Below, in pieces: positions 18,068 through 26,134 of a stretch of DNA of 64,000 bases. The notes under the pieces were generated by a model, which had not been told where the DNA came from, searched no databases, and saw only the letters and a list, made by a program, of their open reading frames with translations. This DNA is from Planctomycetota bacterium (GTDB taxonomy: Bacteria > Planctomycetota > SZUA-567 > H5-PLA8): assembly GCA_015075375.1 (NCBI GenBank), contig JABTUM010000001.1:2041201-2105200 (forward strand). Reading direction: 5' to 3'. How positions within the stretch are numbered: the stretch's first letter is position 1; the number at the start of each line of letters is the position of its first letter. The position numbers and the translations under genes are program-made.

Positions 18068-21000
18068 CTACTCCATCTCTTCCAGCAGCGAATCCGCGGC
18101 GCTGGTTTTGCCCCCCGCGCCGGGAATCCCGGGCGATTGCGGCCCTTCCTGCTTGCTGCCGCTGAAGCGCAGGTGCCCCCACAGCGACGGATCCAGGCGC
18201 GCCTCAGTCGGTTCGTCCGCCACGCCCGTGGCCAAAAGGTCGGCCCACGATTGCCGGTTGCGTGTCGAATGCCCGTCGTCGGTCATCATCACGCTCCAAT
18301 CCATCTTGAGCGTCGCCGCGGCTTCGGGTTTCAGGCCCAGATCGGCGAGCGGAACGGAAGCTTCGATCGTGTACTTGCCGTCTTGATCGCGCAGCGCGAT
18401 CTGCGCCGCCTTAAGCACCGTTACCTGCTCGAACACGGCTGTACCTCCGGCCGGCGTGCTGGTCTCCCAGCGCGCATCGGCCGGAGCGCCCGGCGCCACG
18501 GCTCGATAAAGCACCGCCACCGGCTTACCTTTGAAGCGCGCGATCAGCAGGCGCAGATCGCCCGCGACCGGTTGCTTGCGGTCCGGCGGCGCGAGCGGGT
18601 CGGCGCCGAGCTTCACGTCCACGGCCGCACCGGTCTTGAACAGTCTGCGGAAATCCTCGCCCCCGTTCTGGAACGGCCCGCGATCCTTCACCTCCCAAGC
18701 CAGGTAGAGCAACTTGGCGTTGTAGCGCGCTCCGAAGCTGGCGAAGTCGTCGATCGACGCCAAGTCGGGCCACTCTTTTTCGCCAAACTCACCGTCCAGA
18801 CTGGGCATACCCATGCGGCATGGAAGCAACTGCGCCTTGGCGAACACCTGCTGCCGCCCGATCGACGCCTCCCATTCGCGCGTCTGCCGGATCATCTCCG
18901 CCGTCACTTCCAGCTCGCCCGACGCTCGGCGGAACAAGTCCAGGCCGCTCACCTCCATGACGCTGGTACTGGCATGCCCCGCGACGATGTAGCACTTCCC
19001 GTCGGCCGTCTGGCAAAAATGATGGTGAAAGTGCTCCTGCCCCAAGCTCAAGTTTTCCAGCACCGTCCCGCGCGCGTGTTCCGCGGGGAATCCCTTGGCG
19101 CGCGGATCGCGCTGGTGCAGCGTGAGGTGCCCGGCCAGCAAGCCGTCCGCGGTCCACAGATTCATCTGGCCGTTGTTGGCATGGATTACGAAGATATCGC
19201 CCAACTCGCCCACCTTCCGGGCCGTGCCGGAAAGGCCGTACTGCAAATCCACCTTGCCCGGCGCCCACGGATACACCTTGAGTCCGTCCATGCCGAGTTG
19301 GGCCGGGTATGACCAGATCCGCTTGCCGGCAGAGTCCAGCACTTCGTTGACTCCATGCCCGAAGCGAAAATGATTTCCGTCGGGAAGCTGGAAGTCGGCC
19401 CCGAACGGCATCGGCTTGGCTTCGAACTCGGGCGTCCCATCGGCCAGAAAGCCTTTGGGTTCGTAGCGCTTCGAGCCGGAGCTGGTGTTTGCCCAGAGCC
19501 CCAATTTCGCATCGAAACGCCCCAGCGCGACGCGGTTATCCTTGCCGGGCAACGGCTCGAAAGCGACCTCGGGCACCTGCGGCATGCCGTCGCCGTTGCG
19601 GTCGGTCCAGACGAACTGGAATCCGCCCAACGGCTTCCCACCCAATGCCTTGAGGAACTCGGGCTTGGCCAAATAGGGAAATGCGCCGGCCGTACCGACC
19701 GCCGCACACAGGCGCAGGCGTTTCGCCGCTTCGTCGTAAAGACAAACTACCGCCATATTCTGGTTTGAGCTGTGGCTCAGCGGAGCTGAGACGATGTAGC
19801 GCCGGCCGTCCACTACGATCGGTTCCGAGTTATGCCGGAAGCCCGAGCCCCACACCGAAGCCTCTTCGTACCGGTCGGACATCAGGCTGTCGAGGCGCGT
19901 CTTGCCCGTCTCCCAGTCGATATGAAAGCGCATGTCCGCGAAGTAGAGCCGGCTCTTGTCGTACGGGTCCAGCATGCCGCCGCCGCCGTAATTCGTATTG
20001 CCCAGAAAGTCCTGCACGAACGTCCCATCCTGCTTGAAGTGCATGATGCGGCGCGGATTCTCGTGTGGGTAGACCGCGAATAAGTTGCCCTGCCCGTCGG
20101 CGGTCAGCGCGCAGACCTCTTCCATGATTTCCGGATCGTACGGCCCTGCTTTCATGCGCCCGCGCTTCCCGATTTCATTCAAGAATTTGCCGTCCGGACC
20201 GTAGACCCGGACGTTGCGCCGGTCGTCGGCGCAGTCGAAGACGTACAGCCGCCCCTGCGGATCGAAGCCGAACGGTCCCGCGCGCTTGGCGGACGCCAGA
20301 TCGGTGACGAAATCCGTCGTCTGCAGCGAGCCTTCTTCCACGTGCACGACTTTGGTACCCACGCGCCCGAACAGCGCGCCGTCTGTCGGCCGGAAGGCCA
20401 GGCCGCCGTTCAGCGGCGAAGCGTGTTCCGAGAGCAGTTTGCCGTCCAGCGCGTCGTGAACGGCCAGCCGCTGCGTCACGATCGGATTTACCGGCGGCTC
20501 GCCGCCCAAGTGCTGCAGCGCGGCCACGCCGTAGACCCGGCAGCGCGCGGGCTCGATCTGCGTACCGCCCCGGTCGTGGCGCACGCCTTCGGGCCGGCCG
20601 CCCTTTTCGCCCCATTGCTTGACCACGCGCAGCCGAATCGCGCGCGTTTCGTAATCTCGGCCGAAATCGAGCACGCCGTCCAGGTACAGCGCGTGCGCAT
20701 TGTTCCCGCTGTCGGGTTGATAATGGTTGCGCCGCGGCTGAAGGTACGCGCCGGCTTGCTCCCAGCCTTCCGGGGCATCCAAGGTGGGTTCACCGGCGCC
20801 CGTCCAGACGTCCACCTCGGTCCGCTCGCCGTCGATTTCCTTGATCGCCAGCCCGCGCACGCGCTGTGGCTGTTCCCACACCAACTGCATGATCCCGGGT
20901 TCTTCGGACGAAAGCGGGGTCTTGCGCTGCGCGTCCCATACCCCGCTCTTCGCGTCATACGTACCCGAGTTCACGCTCACCTTGGCGCCGGACAGGCTGC

Positions 21001-22840
21001 GATGGCGCATGCGCAGCAGGCGCATGCCTTCGATCTGCCCGCGCCATTTGGCGTCTTGAGCGCCTGCGGCTCCTTCGTTTAAGAGCGACAAGCCGGCCGT
21101 CTGAGCCCCCGTGGTATGGTCTTCTTCGTCCAACAGCGCGTCGTCCATCTCGCCGCCCGGCTTCGCAAACGTAATCCGCAGCGCGCGCGTGAGTGTGCCT
21201 TCGGGCAGCGGCACGCACATCCAGGCCTCGTCCAGCTTGGCCGGAACCTGGATCCAGTCCGCATCGAGGTGCGGCTTGGGCGGATACGACGCGCCGGGCT
21301 TCAAAACCGCCAACCGTACGTCCAGGCCGCCCGGCCGAACCTGGGTCGGGAACACCAAGCTGCCCAGCGGCACTTCTTCCTTAAAGGAAAGGACGATGTA
21401 CTGCTTCGAGCGCCGCCCTTCCGTCGATTGCAGGAACAACGTATTGCGTGGATCGCCACCGACGAATCCACCCTTCAACCGGAAATAGCTCAGGAAATCG
21501 CGCCGAGGCGAGATAGGGATTCCGTAATTGTCCGTGCGAGGAATACCCGCCTGAAGCTTAGGCAGGCTGGCGTCGAGATCGACAAACGACTCGGAGGTGG
21601 CGACATCAAGGTAGTTCAGCGGACTGTAATAGCCTACGTAAATCTTCTCGTCCTTGGCGGCCAGCCCGACCACCCGGCCGCGCCGCTCCGGATCGGGGTA
21701 CAGATTGAAGAGCCGCGTGGATTTCCGCGACTGAGCGTCGAAGCGGCTGATCTCGTTGCCGGACTTGAAGAAGAGCGTCTTTCCGTTGCTGAACAGCACG
21801 TTGACGGCTTGGGGCGATCCCCACAGCTTGCGTCCCTGCGCGTCGCACTCGATCAGCGCATGCCCGCCTTCGGTGCCGCCCGCGCCGATGTAGAGCTTCT
21901 CGCCCACCATTGCGATCGCGCACTGATTGCCGTGATTGGAGAGCCACCCATCTGCGGGACCGCGCCACCACGGGGTGCTGTCGGGCGAATGCGCCTCCAC
22001 GTTCGGGTACGGCGTCACCTGATAAACGAGTTCGGGTTTGGGTCCGCTGACCATCTTCCAGCGGTACGTTCCGGGTGCGACGTACTGGCCCTGCTCGTCT
22101 TTCAAGTTCCAGCGTTCTTCGACCGGGCCGGCCTCACGGGGCACTTGGGCAAACAGATTCTTGACGCGCCGGCCTTGGGCATCCTCAAGCACCAACGCGG
22201 CTTCGCCGGCCACGGGCACCGTCGCCGCGATGCGTACCGGCGGCAGTACTTCGGGCGGCACGATGGGCTCCGCGGGCGGCGCGCCCCAGACGCTCAGATC
22301 GCGCAGCCAAGCCACCTGACCGTTTTTCGGCGCGACTTCCAGCACCGCGATCTTGAACGCGCGCGCCGAAACCGCCTCGGGCAGATCCAGCGTGTACGTG
22401 ACTCCTTCCCGCTCGGACTTCTTCGCGATCGCTTCGGGCGGGAGCCGCCGCCAAGCTTTGGCCGGCGCCAAAGCGGGCGACTCGAGCGCCTCCGCGCGAA
22501 GTACGAGGAAACTCACCTCGGTTCCGTTGGTCGTCACGCGCGCGCGCCGGATTTGCTGCGGACCGGGCCAGGTCAAGATGTACCAACTGGGGCTGGCGCT
22601 GCTGACCGGACCGCGATGAACCTTTTTGTCTTCGTCGGGCTGAGCGTTGAACCAAGGGCCGCGGCCGCGCGCAAGAGCCACCGGATCGCTGCCCAGCGGA
22701 CATCGCTCGGCCTGCGGAATCGCCATCGGCGCGAGGTTGACGGTTTCTTTAGAGGATTCGGCCGTGCCCGCCGTGGCCGCTGCCGCGGCCATGCCCACGC
22801 AGAAGCTCCCAATCAGCCAGACAACTCGCGTTCGCTTCAT
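18068..22840 (-). CDS. giant exported protein: Ig/propeller segments with C-terminal CBM9-like module
   Basis: The product is 1590 residues with a signal peptide (KRTRVVWLIGSFCVGMAAAAATAG). After a discoidin-like N-terminal region (about 40-185), residues about 205-265 resemble a FlgD-type Ig fold (AALVLEDAQGRRVKNLF, then YVAPGTYRWK). A long central part repeats short beta-strand segments of a propeller (KLYIGAGGTEGGHALIEC, KIYVGYYSPLNYLDV, QGRLYVFDCADDRRNVRVYG). From about residue 1350 a CBM9-like module follows (SLDGEFGEKEWPDL, LLYLAWEVKDRGPF, DGKYTIEASVPLADLG). It is divergently transcribed from the lyase gene across an AT-rich gap. I infer an extracytoplasmic glycan-related role; no catalytic motif is visible. 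Confidence 0.82.
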   Translation of the reverse strand: MKRTRVVWLIGSFCVGMAAAAATAGTAESSKETVNLAPMAIPQAERCPLGSDPVALARGRGPWFNAQPDEDKKVHRGPVSSASPSWYILTWPGPQQIRRARVTTNGTEVSFLVLRAEALESPALAPAKAWRRLPPEAIAKKSEREGVTYTLDLPEAVSARAFKIAVLEVAPKNGQVAWLRDLSVWGAPPAEPIVPPEVLPPVRIAATVPVAGEAALVLEDAQGRRVKNLFAQVPREAGPVEERWNLKDEQGQYVAPGTYRWKMVSGPKPELVYQVTPYPNVEAHSPDSTPWWRGPADGWLSNHGNQCAIAMVGEKLYIGAGGTEGGHALIECDAQGRKLWGSPQAVNVLFSNGKTLFFKSGNEISRFDAQSRKSTRLFNLYPDPERRGRVVGLAAKDEKIYVGYYSPLNYLDVATSESFVDLDASLPKLQAGIPRTDNYGIPISPRRDFLSYFRLKGGFVGGDPRNTLFLQSTEGRRSKQYIVLSFKEEVPLGSLVFPTQVRPGGLDVRLAVLKPGASYPPKPHLDADWIQVPAKLDEAWMCVPLPEGTLTRALRITFAKPGGEMDDALLDEEDHTTGAQTAGLSLLNEGAAGAQDAKWRGQIEGMRLLRMRHRSLSGAKVSVNSGTYDAKSGVWDAQRKTPLSSEEPGIMQLVWEQPQRVRGLAIKEIDGERTEVDVWTGAGEPTLDAPEGWEQAGAYLQPRRNHYQPDSGNNAHALYLDGVLDFGRDYETRAIRLRVVKQWGEKGGRPEGVRHDRGGTQIEPARCRVYGVAALQHLGGEPPVNPIVTQRLAVHDALDGKLLSEHASPLNGGLAFRPTDGALFGRVGTKVVHVEEGSLQTTDFVTDLASAKRAGPFGFDPQGRLYVFDCADDRRNVRVYGPDGKFLNEIGKRGRMKAGPYDPEIMEEVCALTADGQGNLFAVYPHENPRRIMHFKQDGTFVQDFLGNTNYGGGGMLDPYDKSRLYFADMRFHIDWETGKTRLDSLMSDRYEEASVWGSGFRHNSEPIVVDGRRYIVSAPLSHSSNQNMAVVCLYDEAAKRLRLCAAVGTAGAFPYLAKPEFLKALGGKPLGGFQFVWTDRNGDGMPQVPEVAFEPLPGKDNRVALGRFDAKLGLWANTSSGSKRYEPKGFLADGTPEFEAKPMPFGADFQLPDGNHFRFGHGVNEVLDSAGKRIWSYPAQLGMDGLKVYPWAPGKVDLQYGLSGTARKVGELGDIFVIHANNGQMNLWTADGLLAGHLTLHQRDPRAKGFPAEHARGTVLENLSLGQEHFHHHFCQTADGKCYIVAGHASTSVMEVSGLDLFRRASGELEVTAEMIRQTREWEASIGRQQVFAKAQLLPCRMGMPSLDGEFGEKEWPDLASIDDFASFGARYNAKLLYLAWEVKDRGPFQNGGEDFRRLFKTGAAVDVKLGADPLAPPDRKQPVAGDLRLLIARFKGKPVAVLYRAVAPGAPADARWETSTPAGGTAVFEQVTVLKAAQIALRDQDGKYTIEASVPLADLGLKPEAAATLKMDWSVMMTDDGHSTRNRQSWADLLATGVADEPTEARLDPSLWGHLRFSGSKQEGPQSPGIPGAGGKTSAADSLLEEME

Positions 22841-23239
22841 CCCGACTCTCCGATACCCACTCTACCCGACCCTTCGCTTGAACCCGACTTCTTTGACGCA
22901 CCTTGAGGTGGGAGACTTGTATTTCATCATACGTACACCATATATAAATTGATTGTCATAGGACTTCCCTAGATTATTCCAAGGATCCTCGACGAGGGTC
23001 TTAACCAATTGCCGATAAATCTTGTAATACTATATTATTAATGTATTTATATATTTAATCGTCAGGAAGACTCCCAAAAATCGAGGCTGTACGCTTTCAA
23101 GCTCGGCATTCTATGAATTCACATAACCATAGTATATAAAAGCTTTAATGAATCTAACCGTGGAGACGATGAATTTTCGCACAGTCCTATATTTTGCGGT
23201 GTAATACAAATTAGTAAAGTAAATAAGGAATGCTCCCCT
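22841..23239. promoter_or_regulatory. AT-rich divergent promoter region of the lyase and the 1590-residue gene
   Basis: This 399-base gap has no gene I can support. It is much richer in A+T than the surrounding genes, especially about 22920-23235, which suits a divergent promoter region. GGTGTA motifs occur at 22934-22939 (minus strand, in GGTGTACGTATGAT) and at 23198-23203 (plus strand, in GGTGTAATAC); these resemble the site upstream of the GntR-type gene. AAGGA at 23227-23231 lies 8 bases before the ATG at 23240 and is a weak ribosome site. No single -35/-10 pair stood out. Confidence 0.4.
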
Positions 23240-25570
23240 ATGGCCTTACCTCTTTCCCAGTACTTGGTTAACCTCCCTGCGCTCCGCACGAAGCTCGCGC
23301 GCGCCGAAGAACGCGGCAGCCGCATGGGGCGCGTCTGGAAGTACTTGAAGCGGGTCTCGCGCGCGCACCCGCAGGCGCATCCTTGGCTCCTTCCCTTGGT
23401 GGCGCTGGTCGAAGAAGACGCCGATCTCACCGCCCATGCCAAGCGCGCGATCCAGCAAGGCCTCGCGACCTACGAAACGGTCGGCGCGGCGTGGTACCTG
23501 AACAACATCTGGTGCTTCTCTTTCCCCTTGGCGCGGTGGGCGCTCTGGTTTGATCTCCTGCGCCGCAACGGCGCTTACGATGAGGCCGAAGCGCACGCGC
23601 TGGCGGGTCGTTTTCTCTTGCAGCAGTACCGTGACGGGCATTCGGTTCTGCTCTGCAAGCCCTATCCGGAATGCGTAGACAATCAGGCTGCCGCGCTGGT
23701 GCTCTCCTCGTATCTCGTCGGCACGCTGCTGGCCGATGCGCCGGGCGGCGGGCATCTGGCGCGCTTCCTGCGCGCCGAATCCGCGCCGCGCCTGGGCGCC
23801 ATGATCGGCGGCATGCCGCCCGGCGGGTACTCGGGCGAAGGCAGCACCTACCAGACGCAGATCGTTTCCTTCGCGGTCCCCCTGATCGTCGAAGCCTTGG
23901 AACACCTCACGGGCGAGGACCATTTCGCGCGGCCGCTTCCGCCGCAGGGCACTAGCGCCTTCGACATTCTGCGCATGACCAAGCGGCTCTGGATGCCCGG
24001 AGGAACGGTGCTGCCGTGGGACGATTACGGCTACCAGTTCAGCATCCGCTGGCCTTTGGCGTACTTCGCGCACCGCACCGGCGATCCGGCTTGCCTGGAC
24101 CTTTTGGAACACACCGCCAACTGGTCCCGGGTGATACTCGACAACGCCGGCTGGGGCTTGGACGAACCGCTCTGGACGCTGATTCACTGGCCCGAATCGG
24201 ACGAGTTACGCCGGCCTGTCCGGCACGCGTCGTGGGTAAGCTGGGACGACGGAGGCTGCCTGGTTTCGCCCGACGGCAGCCGCTACGCCATGCAGATGTG
24301 GGATCCCACCAGCGCGCTGCCGATTCGCGGCCACGTCAACCCCAACAGTCTGATATTCGCGGTCGACGGTATCCCCGTCTCGGCCGACGGCTCGTTCGCG
24401 CCGGGCAAGCAACCGTTGAAGTTTCCGGGCGCGACGCATACCCGCATCTTCGGGCCCGGCGAACACCAGACGCTGGACGTTTCCAAAGGCTGCGGGGGCG
24501 GACACAACGCGATCCTGCTCGACGGGAACGAAGCGCTGCGCCCGAGGGACGGCTACGAGCGCTCGTACCTCGCCGATTTCAACGCAGAGCGCGCGGTGCT
24601 GACCGGCGACGTGACCGGCCTTTACCGCAGCGTCTACCCCGACGCGCTCTGTGTCCGCCGCTCCACGCGCCTGATCGAAAACCGATTCTGGCTGGTCGAA
24701 GATTACGCCGCCTTCGAAGAGGCGCACGAATTCACCAGTCGCTGGTTCTTCCGGCCCGGTGCGCAACCCGCACCCGACGGCGTGGACGTGACGACGCCCG
24801 AAGGCGTCGTCTTGCAGATGCGCAACCTGCTGGGTTCGGCACATGCCGCGGTCCGGCGCCTCGACGGATATCCCAAAGCGCCCGACGAATGCAGCGACCT
24901 CGTGGATTTCGCGCTCGGCCGAGCCGCCAGCGAAGCGCGCTGGCTCTGGCTCGTCTGGCCTTCGCGCGATCGGGCCGTAAGCCTGGAGTTGGACACGGGC
25001 TGGCGCGCTCGCCCGGTTCCGGCCGATGCCGACGGGACGGCACTTGCCGCTCACGCCGATCGATCCTATCCGCTACAGCCCGGACTCCCGCCGCTCCTGC
25101 AGGCCGACGTTCCCGCCACGGCCGTCTGGGGCTTCGACCGCCGTATCCCGGTACCTGCTTCGCAACGCTGGTGGCTGCGCCTGCCCCGCGGCATCGGACA
25201 GGCCACGAAGCTTTGGATCGACGGCCGCGAAGTCCCCATCGCTTTCGCGCCTTCCGGAGCGGACCTGCTGCCCACCTTCGTCCCCGCGCCGCTCGAGTCC
25301 CAAGGCCGTTCGGAGGTTCACGTCGCGCTGCGGATCGAATACTTCATGGGCGGCGCACGCAAGGACGGTTTGACCTGCGTGGCCGACGGGGCTCCGGCCG
25401 TCTGCGTCGAAGACCGCGCGGCCCCGCGCATTGCGAGCGCGCGTTACGAAGACGGCTATGTCCTCCTGACCACCACCGACGGCGCGAAGTTCAAGGCGGC
25501 GCACAAGCTGCTGCCGCGCACCCGCGAACGCGCCCGCAATCCCGTCCACGCCGGAGCGATAGACGCATGA
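23240..25570 (+). CDS. heparinase II/III-like polysaccharide lyase family protein
   Basis: This 776-residue protein has an all-helical first half and a beta-rich second half, as in heparinase II/III-type lyases (PL12, PL15, PL17 and PL21 relatives). Matches to family positions include YPECVDNQAAALVLSSYLVG (about 142-161, the Asn-containing motif), GYSGEGSTYQTQ (about 196-207, with the candidate catalytic Tyr204) and RGHVNPNSLIFAVDGIPVSADG (near 360-380, with the candidate His). Such enzymes cleave uronic-acid-containing polysaccharides by beta-elimination; the substrate here is unknown. No signal peptide is visible, which is odd beside so many exported proteins and suggests action on imported oligosaccharides. 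The stop overlaps the HEAT gene (ATGA). Confidence 0.75.
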   Translation: MALPLSQYLVNLPALRTKLARAEERGSRMGRVWKYLKRVSRAHPQAHPWLLPLVALVEEDADLTAHAKRAIQQGLATYETVGAAWYLNNIWCFSFPLARWALWFDLLRRNGAYDEAEAHALAGRFLLQQYRDGHSVLLCKPYPECVDNQAAALVLSSYLVGTLLADAPGGGHLARFLRAESAPRLGAMIGGMPPGGYSGEGSTYQTQIVSFAVPLIVEALEHLTGEDHFARPLPPQGTSAFDILRMTKRLWMPGGTVLPWDDYGYQFSIRWPLAYFAHRTGDPACLDLLEHTANWSRVILDNAGWGLDEPLWTLIHWPESDELRRPVRHASWVSWDDGGCLVSPDGSRYAMQMWDPTSALPIRGHVNPNSLIFAVDGIPVSADGSFAPGKQPLKFPGATHTRIFGPGEHQTLDVSKGCGGGHNAILLDGNEALRPRDGYERSYLADFNAERAVLTGDVTGLYRSVYPDALCVRRSTRLIENRFWLVEDYAAFEEAHEFTSRWFFRPGAQPAPDGVDVTTPEGVVLQMRNLLGSAHAAVRRLDGYPKAPDECSDLVDFALGRAASEARWLWLVWPSRDRAVSLELDTGWRARPVPADADGTALAAHADRSYPLQPGLPPLLQADVPATAVWGFDRRIPVPASQRWWLRLPRGIGQATKLWIDGREVPIAFAPSGADLLPTFVPAPLESQGRSEVHVALRIEYFMGGARKDGLTCVADGAPAVCVEDRAAPRIASARYEDGYVLLTTTDGAKFKAAHKLLPRTRERARNPVHAGAIDA

Positions 25571-26112
25571 ATCCCACCAGCACGCTGGACTTTTTCCTGC
25601 GCGTCGACGGTCTTTTCGCACCCGATGCGCCGCTCGAGGCCCTCCACGTGGCGCTTCACGACGAACGCTGGGAACTCCAACAGGCGGCGCTGCATGCCTT
25701 GAGCCTGCGCGCCAAATCGACCTCGATTGCGCCGATCGTGGATCTGATCGCCCGGCACGAATGCACCGACCGCTACGGGAACCAGGAAACGGCCTCCCCG
25801 AACCCGCTGGGCCTGACCATTCAGAAGTGCCGCTACCGCGTGAAGCAGGCCGCCTGCCATGCGCTCGCCGCCATCGCCGCGGGCGGCGCCGCCGAAGCCG
25901 TGCAGCGCCACGCCGGCGCGTGGCTCTGCCGGACCGCGATCAATCAGGAAGAGGATTACCCGGTTCGCGCCGCGGCCTCGGGCGCATTGGGGCATCTGAC
26001 CGGCGAAGCCGTACGGACAGCCCTCGATCAGGCCAAGCTCGATACCGAATGGTGTACGGCCGCGTGGGCGCGCAAGTCCCTCGCCCGGATGGATGCCGTC
26101 GCCGCTCCTTGA
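25567..26112 (+). CDS. small HEAT-repeat protein
   Basis: This gene encodes 181 residues and begins at the ATG overlapping the lyase stop (ATGA), so it is translationally coupled. The sequence is built of helix pairs of HEAT type (ALHDERWELQQAALHALSLR, VKQAACHALAAIAAGG, VRAAASGALGHLTG). It has no signal peptide or membrane segment and no catalytic motif. HEAT proteins act as scaffolds; a partner role for the coupled lyase is inferred from the gene order only. Confidence 0.8.
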   Translation: MNPTSTLDFFLRVDGLFAPDAPLEALHVALHDERWELQQAALHALSLRAKSTSIAPIVDLIARHECTDRYGNQETASPNPLGLTIQKCRYRVKQAACHALAAIAAGGAAEAVQRHAGAWLCRTAINQEEDYPVRAAASGALGHLTGEAVRTALDQAKLDTEWCTAAWARKSLARMDAVAAP

Positions 26113-26134
26113 TGCGCACCCGGAGTAACCGCCG

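Noticed and set aside
16866..18182. Long minus-strand open frame (438 codons) opposite the GntR-type gene
   Set aside because: It is antisense to a gene with clear winged-helix motifs, has no start signal, and reads as Arg/Gln/His-rich sequence typical of a reverse-strand shadow in GC-rich DNA.
21116..22906. 596-codon plus-strand frame opposite the 1590-residue gene
   Set aside because: No domain or signal peptide; composition is that of a complementary-strand shadow, and the minus-strand gene has a signal peptide and module matches.
24016..25566. Plus-strand frame upstream of the HEAT gene, overlapping the lyase
   Set aside because: Only the part from 25567 onward is real; the earlier part is the +1 shadow of the lyase gene and is very Arg-rich.
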